Source: 2-02-FULL-46-13 sp036517235
Lineage (GTDB): Bacteria > Patescibacteriota > Minisyncoccia > Phycocordibacterales > DSPV01
DNA: 15,702 nucleotides
Assembly (NCBI GenBank): GCA_036517235.1
Contig: DATDXL010000032.1
Span: 1-15,702 of the forward strand
Reading direction: 5' to 3'
The notes beneath the pieces are model-generated. The model ran no database searches. It saw only the letters and a list, made by a program, of their open reading frames with translations, and was not told the origin of the DNA. The position numbers were made by a program, and so were the translations under genes. Every line of letters starts with the position of its first letter. The stretch's first letter is position 1. Positions 6,897 through 13,105 of the stretch are shown here, piece by piece.

Positions 6897-6926
6897 CAGC
6901 TCAACCACAAAGCGGTTGAGCTGTTT
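6895..6926. terminator. bidirectional terminator between convergent genes
   Basis: A 12-bp stem (6895-6906 with 6914-6925), including CAGCTCAACC/GGTTGAGCTG, with a 7-base loop, overlaps the stop of the plus-strand swivel gene and lies 14 bases from the stop of the minus-strand phosphatase-like gene. A short T tail exists on both strands. Confidence 0.75.
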
Positions 6927-6939
6927 AAGGCCAAACTTG

Positions 6940-7425
6940 TCAGCGTCTTTCCGTCGAAAAACTAGTGTCGAACAATTTACGCCGACGTGCCGGGAAGTAC
7001 CGGGCGACGACTTTGTACATCGCGCCAAGAATCGCAATCATGGTCGGCTCGTAGTCCTGTTGGAACTGAAGCGGCCAAGGATTTTTCACATGGGCGTTGA
7101 ACATCTTGTTTCGATCGACGCCGGCTTCCACGAGCTTGAAAGCGATTTCGTCCGTTGCGCAGACAAAGAGGTCGTAGTCGTCCAGATTGAGTGAGTTGAT
7201 ATGGCGTCTCTTGTGGCAAGAAACATCAAGACCGATCACGGATGCGGCGACGATGGCGAACTTTGAAGCCCCGCCGTCTTGCTTGGCGCTTTCCAAAACG
7301 CCGGCGCTTTCAACAACGACGTCATACCCGGCATTTTTGAGGTATATTTTGAGGACGGCTGCCATGACTGAGCTGCGGTCCGAATTTCCAAAACAGAGGC
7401 AAAGGATTTTTTTGGGTGTGTTCAC
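6940..7425 (-). CDS. low-molecular-weight protein tyrosine phosphatase / arsenate reductase-like protein
   Basis: 161 residues from GTG at 7425, chosen because AAAGGAAAG lies 6 bases upstream and because a strong promoter at 7463-7491 occupies the longer open frame. The P-loop CFGNSDRSS has the C(X)5R pattern, with Cys11 as nucleophile and Arg17 binding phosphate. The usual DP general-acid motif appears as NP (HVKNPWP, Asn115), so catalysis may be weak or altered. This family dephosphorylates phosphotyrosine or, in ArsC, reduces arsenate; LCFGNSDRS resembles both and I cannot choose. Adjacent to a convergent terminator and divergent from the VOC gene. Its classical promoter plus Shine-Dalgarno sequence contrasts with most genes here. 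Confidence 0.8.
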   Translation of the reverse strand: MNTPKKILCLCFGNSDRSSVMAAVLKIYLKNAGYDVVVESAGVLESAKQDGGASKFAIVAASVIGLDVSCHKRRHINSLNLDDYDLFVCATDEIAFKLVEAGVDRNKMFNAHVKNPWPLQFQQDYEPTMIAILGAMYKVVARYFPARRRKLFDTSFSTERR

Positions 7426-7462
7426 AAGGTTCTTTCCTTTCTTGGTTGAAGGTTCTGATTCT

Positions 7463-7491
7463 ACTATAGCATTTGTAGAGTATCCTGTCAA
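7463..7491 (-). promoter_or_regulatory. sigma-70 promoter, perfect -35 and extended -10
   Basis: On the minus strand TTGACA (7491-7486) is followed by exactly 17 bases and TATAGT (7468-7463), with TGC just before the -10. The predicted start near 7456 leaves a leader of about 30 bases before GTG 7425. The best promoter in the window; it proves that a start at TTG 7491 would be wrong. Confidence 0.88.
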
Positions 7492-7552
7492 ATTACACTT
7501 GAGTAAAAAATACGTATTATAGGGAGGTACTCATTAACACATCTCAAGACGT

Positions 7553-7921
7553 ATGAACGTAAAAGGAGTTGATTTCATTTTTTATAACGTCTCCGACATG
7601 AAGAAGGCAGTTGAGTTTTACCGTGACGTACTTGGTTTGAAACCCCTAGAAGAGCCGGGTGAGACATGGGCGGAGTTTAACGTCGGCAACGCGACCCTTT
7701 CCATTGGTGTGTATGGGTCAAAGGCTACAGGTCCTAAAGACAATGTCTCTGTCGCACTTTCTGTTGATGACGTAAAAGAATCTGTTGCTTACCTAAGGGA
7801 GAAGGGTGTGCCAGTAGTGCAGGATACCTTTGAATCGGGAGGTTGCTTTATGGCAATCGCCACCGATCCTGATGGGAATCAAGTTATTCTTCATCACCGT
7901 AAAGATGGCACGGTAGGGTAG
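7553..7921 (+). CDS. VOC (glyoxalase/dioxygenase-fold) family protein
   Basis: 122 residues forming one vicinal-oxygen-chelate domain: the opening FYNVSDMKKAVEFYRDVLGLKP, a middle WAEFNVGNATLSIGVYG, SVDDVKESVAYLREKGVPV and the closing ATDPDGNQVILHH. The metal-ligand positions common in glyoxalase I appear changed (Asp where the first His would be, Ile where the DPDGN-type Glu would be), so it may bind a ligand without metal. The substrate cannot be told. TATTAT at 7515-7520 could be its -10. A GGGAGG at 7522-7527 is too far (25 bases) from the ATG to serve it. Confidence 0.85.
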   Translation: MNVKGVDFIFYNVSDMKKAVEFYRDVLGLKPLEEPGETWAEFNVGNATLSIGVYGSKATGPKDNVSVALSVDDVKESVAYLREKGVPVVQDTFESGGCFMAIATDPDGNQVILHHRKDGTVG

Positions 7922-7948
7922 CTTGATGCGAGGTGATTCATTTTGAGG

Positions 7949-7954
7949 TACTAT
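7949..7954 (+). promoter_or_regulatory. -10 box of the AI-2E-family gene
   Basis: TACTAT (7949-7954) ends 8 bases before ATG 7963, predicting a leader of about 2 bases. No -35 with correct spacing. Supported mainly by the same geometry at several other genes of the window. Confidence 0.4.
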
Positions 7955-7962
7955 AGCTCTGT

Positions 7963-9003
7963 ATGCAGACGACAAAACGGATTCAAACGACCTTTTTCTT
8001 CGTTGTGATACTCGGAGTTTTTTTCCTTGCCTTCTTTATCTTCAAACCTTATCTCACACCGCTTTTCCTCGCGTTCGTCTTTTATATCGTATTCAAACCG
8101 GCCTATCGGGTCATAGATCGTGCGTGTCGGGGAAGAGCATGGCTCTCGTCGTCTCTCACTATTGTGCTTATTGTGCTCGTTGTTCTGGTTCCGTTTATAA
8201 TCTTCGGCTCGCTCCTTTTTGATGATGTCCGCGATCTCTACCTGAAGCTTTCAGAAGGAAAGTTCGATGTTGGTTCTTTCCACGCGCTTGAGGAAAGCTT
8301 CAAAGACTATATTTCCGTCTTCGCCCCCGGTTTTACCGTAGATGTGGAAGGCTACTTGAGCCAGCTGACGGGATGGATGGTGGATAATGTCGGTTCATTC
8401 TTTTCTGGATTCATGCGATTTGTCGTCGGTCTTGCCATTATGCTTCTCGCACTCTTCGCGTTCTTTAAAGATGGAGAAATGTTCAAGAAGAAAATGCTGT
8501 TGTATAGCCCACTGGACGATACCGATGACAGGGATATCTTTGATGCTATCGAACGTTCCATCAACTCAGTGGTTCGCGGCTCGCTGCTTGTCGCCCTTGT
8601 CCAGGGATTTCTGATTATGATAGGTTTTGCCTTTACGGGGATCCCCAACCCCGTTACGTGGGGATCATTGGGTATTGTCGCCGCGCTCATTCCAAGTTTT
8701 GGAACCTCGCTCGTCTTGTTGCCTGGCATTCTCTATCTTTTCTTTTCAGGCAATGTCATAGGTGCGTGCATTCTCTTTGTGTGGGGAGCACTTGTTGTCG
8801 GGCTTATCGACAACCTTCTCCGTCCGTTTCTGATTTCCCGTTCCGTTCCTATCCACCCGCTTTTGGTCCTTTTATCGGTTATTGGGGGAATCGGATTCTT
8901 CGGTCTCGTCGGTTTTGTCGCTGGCCCCATCACGTTGAGTTTATTGTACGTGCTAGGGGGCTTGTACCCGCGTGTCATTGGCGCGGATTCGCGACCGCAG
9001 TAA
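7963..9003 (+). CDS. AI-2E family transporter (PerM/YdiK type membrane protein)
   Basis: 346 residues, normal length for the family. Hydrophobic segments lie at about 10-50 (two close helices), 62-90, a block around 145-170, and a dense C-terminal set from about 200 to 335. The extramembrane loop at 90-140 (FDDVRDLYLKL, then FAPGFTV) and the segment FKDGEMF are typical, as are GIPNPVTWG and IPSFGTSL followed by DNLLRPFLIS, the family signature. Members include TqsA (autoinducer-2 export) and sodium/proton antiporters, so the substrate is open. The next gene starts 22 bases later, probably co-transcribed. Confidence 0.92.
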   Translation: MQTTKRIQTTFFFVVILGVFFLAFFIFKPYLTPLFLAFVFYIVFKPAYRVIDRACRGRAWLSSSLTIVLIVLVVLVPFIIFGSLLFDDVRDLYLKLSEGKFDVGSFHALEESFKDYISVFAPGFTVDVEGYLSQLTGWMVDNVGSFFSGFMRFVVGLAIMLLALFAFFKDGEMFKKKMLLYSPLDDTDDRDIFDAIERSINSVVRGSLLVALVQGFLIMIGFAFTGIPNPVTWGSLGIVAALIPSFGTSLVLLPGILYLFFSGNVIGACILFVWGALVVGLIDNLLRPFLISRSVPIHPLLVLLSVIGGIGFFGLVGFVAGPITLSLLYVLGGLYPRVIGADSRPQ

Positions 9004-9025
9004 CGTATTTCCAAGCGTCGATCAT

Positions 9026-9508
9026 ATGGCAAAGGAAAAGAAGTATAAAACGATACTCACGCTCTGCATGATCCATCAGCATCCGCGAGTTCTTCTGGGT
9101 ATGAAGAAACGTGGGTTTGGCGCTGGGAAATGGAATGGATTTGGCGGACACGTGGAGAAAGGGGAGACGATAGAAGCCGCTACTCGGCGAGAGATTATGG
9201 AAGAAGCGGGACTTGAAGTCGGCGCGCTGGAGAAACATGGTGTGATTGAATTTGAATGGCAGGAAAAACCGGAGATTCTAGAGGTGCATGTCTTTAGGAC
9301 CAATACATTTTCGGGTGAACCGCAGGAGAGCGAAGAAATGAAACCTCAATGGTTTGAAGTAGAAAAACTCCCGTACGAAGAGATGTGGGTGGATGATAAA
9401 TACTGGAGCCCGCTCTTGTTCGCGGGAAAGAAGTTCACAGCGAAGTTCTTGTTTGACTCGGCGGACAATGTGATAGAACATAAGGTCTTAGCAGTAAACA
9501 GCTTGTAA
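9026..9508 (+). CDS. MTH1-like Nudix hydrolase (8-oxo-dGTP diphosphatase type)
   Basis: 160 residues from ATG 9026 (MAKEKKYKT); the frame is open further upstream but would overlap the membrane-protein gene. The Nudix box is perfect at residues 41-63: G-x5-E-x7-RE-I-x-EE-x-G-L within GGHVEKGETIEAATRREIME. KKRGFGAGKWNGFGGHVEKGE is strikingly like human MTH1, which hydrolyses oxidised purine dNTPs to prevent mutation; the exact substrate is inferred. The stop abuts the start of the MazG-like gene with no gap, so two nucleotide-pool cleaning enzymes are made from one message. Confidence 0.93.
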   Translation: MAKEKKYKTILTLCMIHQHPRVLLGMKKRGFGAGKWNGFGGHVEKGETIEAATRREIMEEAGLEVGALEKHGVIEFEWQEKPEILEVHVFRTNTFSGEPQESEEMKPQWFEVEKLPYEEMWVDDKYWSPLLFAGKKFTAKFLFDSADNVIEHKVLAVNSL

Positions 9509-9895
9509 ATGAGAGAACTGGAAAAGAGGGTTTATAAGCATTTGAAGGAACGGGGATGGCACCAACTGCGGCCATCGGATATCGCTAAGTCGATTGCTAT
9601 TGAGAGCGGGAAGCTTTTGGAGTTGTTTCAGTGGGAGAATAAACCGCTGGCCGATATCAAGAGAAATAAGGAAAAAGTCGGGAAGATCGGCAAAGAACTT
9701 GCGGATGTGCTGATGTATGCGCTGGACATGGCGGTGCTCTTGGAATTAGATACGGAGAAGATAATTCGTGACCACCTCAAGCACATTGAGAAGAAATACC
9801 CCGCAACGTTAATGAAGAAATATAGCAAAGATGAACCGGGAACTGAAGATGTTTACTGGAGAATCAAGAGACACTATCGTAGATTAGGGAAGTGA
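9509..9895 (+). CDS. MazG/dCTPase-like NTP pyrophosphohydrolase, with an altered metal site
   Basis: 128 residues of the all-alpha NTP pyrophosphatase family (MazG, DCTPP1/RS21-C6), which hydrolyse non-canonical or excess NTPs to NMP and PPi. The first helix motif IAIESGKLLELFQWE and the second, KELADVLMYALDMA, align with DCTPP1 EVGELAELFQW and EXXD. Three of four expected Mg ligands are present (Glu32, Glu63, Asp66), but the second Glu of EXXE is Lys35. The C-terminus KKYSKDEPGTEDVYW is not the commonest form. It starts directly after the Nudix stop. Activity may be reduced or the substrate changed. Confidence 0.85.
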   Translation: MRELEKRVYKHLKERGWHQLRPSDIAKSIAIESGKLLELFQWENKPLADIKRNKEKVGKIGKELADVLMYALDMAVLLELDTEKIIRDHLKHIEKKYPATLMKKYSKDEPGTEDVYWRIKRHYRRLGK

Positions 9896-9930
9896 CAACG
9901 TTTCTCTTTAATAAACCGATTCGCTTACAT

Positions 9931-9959
9931 TGCTATAATTCTATAGAATTCTAGAATAG
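9931..9959 (+). promoter_or_regulatory. extended -10 promoter overlapping operator copy 2
   Basis: TGCTATAAT (9931-9939) runs straight into the dyad core AATTCTATAGAATT (9937-9950), and the right arm ends GAATAG at 9954-9959, touching the ATG at 9960. Relative to the perfect copies the right arm has 2 mismatches in 13, while the left arm is replaced by the promoter. A bound repressor would cover the -10 and the start site near 9946. Confidence 0.7.
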
Positions 9960-10430
9960 ATGAAGAAGTCAATAGTACATGTTGGTAGAAAAGCGCAAAC
10001 CGTTGTCATTTGCTCAAGCGCTTCATTCTACAAGCAAGTTATTGAAGTGAGAGACAGACTCAAGAAAATGGGGTTTAAGGTTTTGGTTCCCTTAACCGCT
10101 GGAAAAATGGAGAGGATGGGCGATTTTCGCGTTGAAACATACAAGACGTGGCACAAAGATGTCGGCGCCTACAGCCGCAAAGCATTTTTGACCAAGCACC
10201 ATTTCAATAAGATAAAGAGAGGGGACAGCATACTTGTGTTGAATTACGAAAAGAGTGGAAAGAAGGGCTACATCGGTGGAGCCGTCCTTGCGGAGATGGC
10301 AGTTGCATTCTTTCTTAAGAAACCGATCTATATCCTTAATCCTATTGACGAGAGCGTGAGCTATAAAGAAGAGATTCTGGGCATGCAACCTGTTATGTTG
10401 AACGGGGATTTATATAAGATAATGTTATAA
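9960..10430 (+). CDS. nucleoside 2-deoxyribosyltransferase-like protein
   Basis: 156 residues with a Rossmann-like layout: VVICSSASFYKQVIEVRDRLKKMGFKVLVP, then RGDSILVLNYEKSGKKGYIGG followed by AVLAEMAVAFFLKKPIYIL. The GYIG-x4-AEM-x-A segment mirrors the part of nucleoside deoxyribosyltransferases (and related DUF4406/MTH538-like proteins) that holds the nucleophilic Glu, here in AEMAVA. Such enzymes exchange or hydrolyse the base of deoxynucleosides in salvage; many relatives remain uncharacterised, so base specificity is unknown. It has its own promoter overlapping a palindromic operator, and the regulator gene lies 100 bases downstream. Confidence 0.7.
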   Translation: MKKSIVHVGRKAQTVVICSSASFYKQVIEVRDRLKKMGFKVLVPLTAGKMERMGDFRVETYKTWHKDVGAYSRKAFLTKHHFNKIKRGDSILVLNYEKSGKKGYIGGAVLAEMAVAFFLKKPIYILNPIDESVSYKEEILGMQPVMLNGDLYKIML

Positions 10431-10465
10431 ACGTGATGGGGTTAACACACGGATTTTCTTGCTGT

Positions 10466-10497
10466 CTATTCCATAATTCTATAGAATTATGGAATAG
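10466..10497. promoter_or_regulatory. 32-bp perfect palindrome, putative operator (copy 3)
   Basis: Identical over 32 bases to 3642-3673: arms CTATTCCATAATTC around the CTATAG centre. It lies 33 bases upstream of the ATG of the winged-helix regulator. CATAAT at 10472-10477 could be a -10, with a second candidate TACAAT at 10507-10512. This fits autoregulation by the regulator. Confidence 0.75.
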
Positions 10498-10530
10498 GTC
10501 ATACATTACAATGCCAAAAATCATAAAGAT

Positions 10531-10800
10531 ATGAATGATGTAAGAAAAGGTGAGAGGATTTTTAAAGGGGTTGCCCATAAGTACCGATTGCAGATATTAG
10601 ACTTGCTTAAACGAAAACCAGAGTTATCGATTATAGAGATTTCCGAGGCGCTTACGATAGGTTTGAAAAATGTCTCTCAACATATTGCGAAGATGGAGAT
10701 AGCGGGATTGTTGATGAAGCGGCACGATGGTAACTTTGTAAAATTAAAACTGACTGCTCGAGGAAGTTCAATACTACAATTCTATAGAATTGTGGAATAG
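10531..10800 (+). CDS. ArsR-like winged-helix transcriptional regulator
   Basis: 89 residues, the size of a single winged-helix domain. FKGVAHKYRLQILDLLKRKP (about 11-30) is the typical first helices of ArsR-family proteins, ELSIIEISEALTIGLKNVSQHIAKMEIAGLL (31-61) the helix-turn-helix with recognition helix 45-60, and MKRHDGNFVKLKLT (62-75) the wing. No cysteine is present at all, so metal sensing of the classical ArsR/SmtB kind is unlikely; the signal is unknown. A perfect palindrome lies upstream, and its last codons lie inside another copy of the same dyad (10774-10800), whose terminal TAG is the stop codon. Most likely a dimeric repressor of genes carrying that dyad. Confidence 0.85.
   Translation: MNDVRKGERIFKGVAHKYRLQILDLLKRKPELSIIEISEALTIGLKNVSQHIAKMEIAGLLMKRHDGNFVKLKLTARGSSILQFYRIVE
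10774..10800. promoter_or_regulatory. operator copy 4, overlapping the regulator's 3' end
   Basis: The core CAATTCTATAGAATTG (10777-10792) is a perfect 16-bp dyad, followed by TGGAATAG as in the perfect copies; the left arm matches 10 of 14 bases. TACAAT (10775-10780) in the left arm occupies the place of the -10 in the other copies. It lies inside coding sequence and 48 bases upstream of the yjjX-like gene. Confidence 0.6.
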
Positions 10801-10814
10801 TGTGACGAAGTAAA

Positions 10815-10842
10815 TTTGCAACCAAAGTAGTTGGTATATACT
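10815..10842 (+). promoter_or_regulatory. promoter of the yjjX-like gene, leaderless
   Basis: TTTGCA (10815-10820), 16 bases, TATACT (10837-10842). Six bases separate the -10 from ATG 10849, so +1 would coincide with the A of the start codon. This excludes the upstream in-frame TTG at 10831, which lies inside the promoter. Confidence 0.55.
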
Positions 10843-10848
10843 GTACTT

Positions 10849-11385
10849 ATGGTAATCAACGTTGGTTCAAAGAATAAGGTGAAAGTCGGGGCGGTTGAGG
10901 AAATCCTCAAAGACTATCCGCATCTAGCGCACGCGCATATTGAAGCTATAGCAGCAGCTTCTGATGTTCCTAATCAACCACGCTCTCTCGATGAAACTGT
11001 TCGTGGTGCCATGAATCGTGCACGCAATTGCTATAACGCATGCGACTTTAGTATAGGACTTGAGTCTGGCATGATGCATGTACCCCATAGCAAAACAGGT
11101 TTTCTGGATGTTTGCGTCTGCGCGATCTATGATGGAAAAGAATTTCACTTTGGTATGTCGAGTGCGTGGGAATTCCCGGATAAATCAATTTTAGGCTACA
11201 TCATGAATGATGGGCTTGATATTAATCAGGCAATGCTCAAGGTGGGTCTAACAAGAAAAAAGAATATTGGTTCTGAGGAAGGAGCAATTGGTTATTTCAC
11301 AAAGGGGCGTTTGGATAGGAAGGAATATACCAAGCAAGCCCTTCGTACCGCACTTATCCATCTCGAAGAATCATATGACAATTGA
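10849..11385 (+). CDS. inosine/xanthosine triphosphatase (YjjX/DUF84 family)
   Basis: 178 residues from ATG 10849. The opening VINVGSKNKVKVGAVEEIL is the signature nucleotide-binding start of the YjjX/ITPase-like fold, followed by SDVPNQPRSLDETVRGAMNRA, SIGLESGM and KNIGSEEGAIGYFTKGRLDR near the end, all conserved in DUF84 phosphatases that remove ITP and XTP from the nucleotide pool. Length matches E. coli YjjX (about 170). Its last 11 bases overlap the following Nudix gene, so the two are co-translated. Possible control by the dyad at 10774-10800. Confidence 0.88.
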   Translation: MVINVGSKNKVKVGAVEEILKDYPHLAHAHIEAIAAASDVPNQPRSLDETVRGAMNRARNCYNACDFSIGLESGMMHVPHSKTGFLDVCVCAIYDGKEFHFGMSSAWEFPDKSILGYIMNDGLDINQAMLKVGLTRKKNIGSEEGAIGYFTKGRLDRKEYTKQALRTALIHLEESYDN

Positions 11386-11869
11386 ACCGCCGAAGTTTAT
11401 ACCGAAGCCAGGACAGATTGACTACACCGGTATTCGCTGGGCGCCAGTGATCAATTGTCTTGTCAAGTTTAAAGACAAAATACTTCTTGTGCGGCGTAAC
11501 AAAAACATGAATCTCTATCCCGGAGTTTGGAATGGAATTTCTGGATTTCTAGACGATGACAAAAGCTTGGAAGAAAAGGTTAGAGAAGAACTTCAGGAAG
11601 AACTCGGGTTGCATTCAAAAGATATTAAATCTATTCACCTAGGAGAGATTTTTGACCAAGAAGAGCCAAAGTACCAAAAGACGTGGATTGTGCATCCCGT
11701 GCTTGTAGATGTCACAAGCGATAAGATTCGTCTCGACTGGGAGGCGCAAGAGTATCAATGGGTAACTCCGGAAGAGATAGACAAACTGGAAACACTCCCG
11801 GGTTTTGACAGGGTTGCTAAATCACTATTAAAGAACAGATGGTTGCAAAAAGAGACCAGATCGCGCTAG
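11375..11869 (+). CDS. Nudix hydrolase with divergent Nudix box
   Basis: 164 residues from ATG 11375 (MTIEPPKFIP), overlapping the previous gene by 11 bases; longer in-frame starts would overlap it much more. The fold is clear: WAPVINCLVKFKDKILLVRRNK, YPGVWNGISGFLDDD, then KVREELQEELGL. Against the consensus G-x5-E-x7-REUxEExGU the first Glu is Lys63 and the Arg is Glu71, while the metal-binding Glu72, Glu75 and Glu76 remain, so hydrolysis is still plausible. The substrate is unknown; the YjjX-type neighbour suggests nucleotide clean-up. Confidence 0.88.
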   Translation: MTIEPPKFIPKPGQIDYTGIRWAPVINCLVKFKDKILLVRRNKNMNLYPGVWNGISGFLDDDKSLEEKVREELQEELGLHSKDIKSIHLGEIFDQEEPKYQKTWIVHPVLVDVTSDKIRLDWEAQEYQWVTPEEIDKLETLPGFDRVAKSLLKNRWLQKETRSR

Positions 11870-11880
11870 GATTGTAAACT

Positions 11881-12594
11881 ATGAAAGCAGTTATACTTGC
11901 GGCAGGAGAGGGGAAGCGGATGCGACCGCTGACCGAAGATACGCCAAAACCCATGCTCCCGTTTTTGGGGAAACCGCTATTGGAACATTTATTGGATAGT
12001 TTGCCCGAGGGGGTTGACGAGGTGATACTCGTCGTAGGGTATCGAGCAGAGCAGATACGGAAGCATTTCGGAGACCGTTTCAAACGTTTTCGTATCCATT
12101 ATGTCCATCAGGGGAAGCCAGAAGGCACGGCCCGCGCATTGGCGCTCTCAAAAGATCTGCTCGGAAAAGGGAAGTTCCTTTCTCTGTATGCCGATGATCT
12201 GCACGGCAAAGAGGATCTCGCAGCGCTGACGTGGCACCCGCTTTCGGTTCTTGTGAAAGAAGTGGAAAATCCCGAACGCTATGGTGTGGTCACGCTCGCG
12301 CAGGGCAATCAAGTGGTTTCCATCACCGAGAAACCATCCAATCCGATCGGGAGGCTTGTGGTTACGGGGCCCGCAGTCTTGGATGAGCGCATTTTTGAAT
12401 TTGAGCCACCCCAGCACAAGAGCGGAGAATATTACCTCGCGGAGGCCATCGGGAGGTTAGTTGAGTACCACCCCGTTGTCGCGGTAGAGCAGGAGTTTTG
12501 GGTTCCCATCGGATATCCTGAAGATTTGGAAAAAGCAGAGAAACATCTCACGGAACACAAGAAGAAAAAACCGTCTAAGCCAAAAAAGAAATAA
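11881..12594 (+). CDS. sugar-1-phosphate nucleotidyltransferase
   Basis: 237 residues of the NTP_transferase (RmlA/GlmU/ManC-type) fold, which joins a sugar-1-phosphate to an NTP, releasing PPi. LAAGEGKRMRPLTEDTPKPM (7-25) is the NTP-binding signature with Lys23, LYADDLHG (Asp105/Asp106) the metal site, ITEKP and SGEYYLAEAI the sugar-binding parts. It has no left-handed beta-helix, so it is not a bifunctional GlmU. The C-terminus ends in an unusual Lys/Pro tail (KKKKPSKPKKK, 227-237), probably disordered and nucleic-acid or membrane contacting. Sugar and base specificity cannot be read. It starts 11 bases after the Nudix gene; a hairpin follows the stop. Confidence 0.9.
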   Translation: MKAVILAAGEGKRMRPLTEDTPKPMLPFLGKPLLEHLLDSLPEGVDEVILVVGYRAEQIRKHFGDRFKRFRIHYVHQGKPEGTARALALSKDLLGKGKFLSLYADDLHGKEDLAALTWHPLSVLVKEVENPERYGVVTLAQGNQVVSITEKPSNPIGRLVVTGPAVLDERIFEFEPPQHKSGEYYLAEAIGRLVEYHPVVAVEQEFWVPIGYPEDLEKAEKHLTEHKKKKPSKPKKK

Positions 12595-12622
12595 GCCAGC
12601 GGATCACAGGGATCGCTGGCTT
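12593..12622. terminator. bidirectional terminator between convergent genes
   Basis: AAGCCAGCG (12593-12601) pairs with CGCTGGCTT (12614-12622), overlapping the nucleotidyltransferase stop. On the minus strand the stem is followed by a T-rich run (complement of the A-rich Lys tail codons), so it is the stronger terminator for the minus gene ending at 12628. Confidence 0.75.
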
Positions 12623-12627
12623 GTCGG

Positions 12628-12963
12628 TCATGCCGGTGTTGGCTGTTGCTGATGAAGATGAACAAGTTTTCGAATCGCCCGATTCCTCAAATCGGAGCCG
12701 GTGGAAGCGTGGTTATACACGTATCGCGCTTCTTTTGGGTCAGAGGCTACGTGTAGGAGTTTTGCCAGAGCACGCATTTCAAGGCTCGATCCGACGAGCG
12801 TCAGAGTGCAAATATGCATGATGTCGGCCGGCCGGTTCGCTCGGCTGAGACGTCTCTGCAGGTCTGCCTCTCCAGCGTTCGGTCTGCCCAGGGCTTCGCG
12901 GAGCTCGTATTCTGGGATGCCCAGTTCGGTAGATAACGTCGGTAGACTTATTTCATTTAACAC
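12628..12963 (-). CDS. conserved-looking hypothetical protein, 111 residues
   Basis: Not recognised. GTG start at 12963 with AAAGGG 8 bases upstream, a TTGACA promoter about 60 bases further up and a good terminator directly after the stop: together these mark a real gene although the family is unknown. The N-terminus (SLPTLSTELGIPEYELREALGR) looks like a helix-turn-helix or MerR-like helix pair; the rest is helical and Arg/His-rich (ANRPADIMHICTLTLVG, then EMRALAKLLHVASDPKEARYVYNHAS) and ends in QQQPTPA. No signal peptide or membrane segment. It might be a small DNA-binding or adaptor protein. Its GC-rich codons differ from the AT-richer neighbours. The opposite strand is also open but has no supporting signals for most of its length. 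Confidence 0.65.
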   Translation of the reverse strand: MLNEISLPTLSTELGIPEYELREALGRPNAGEADLQRRLSRANRPADIMHICTLTLVGSSLEMRALAKLLHVASDPKEARYVYNHASTGSDLRNRAIRKLVHLHQQQPTPA

Positions 12964-13019
12964 AATAGCTGCCCTTTCGTTTGAGGAGGTTTTCTTGATG
13001 GAGGAGTTTCTAAAATTTA

Positions 13020-13047
13020 ATCTTAATCTTCAGATTTTTTCTGTCAA
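13020..13047 (-). promoter_or_regulatory. promoter of the minus-strand hypothetical gene
   Basis: On the minus strand TTGACA (13047-13042), 16 bases, TAAGAT (13025-13020). The predicted leader of about 50 bases contains two CCTCC blocks (complement of 12983-13009), which could pair with the AAAGGG ribosome-binding site. Confidence 0.6.
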
Positions 13048-13105
13048 ATCTCCTCACACACTCTTTTTCTGGAAATTCGGTGGTGTTTTTAGTATTGTAT
13101 AGGCT

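Noticed and set aside
7521..7527. AGGGAGG as the ribosome-binding site for the VOC gene
   Set aside because: It is 25 bases from the ATG and no in-frame start codon lies at a workable distance.
10831..10848. TTG 10831 as the start of the yjjX-like gene
   Set aside because: These codons are the -10 region itself (TATACT at 10837-10842); family N-termini begin at the VINVGSKNK segment after ATG 10849.
12701..12997. Plus-strand open frame opposite the 111-residue minus gene
   Set aside because: Arg/Ser-rich shadow composition and no start signals; promoter, ribosome-binding site and terminator all support the minus strand.
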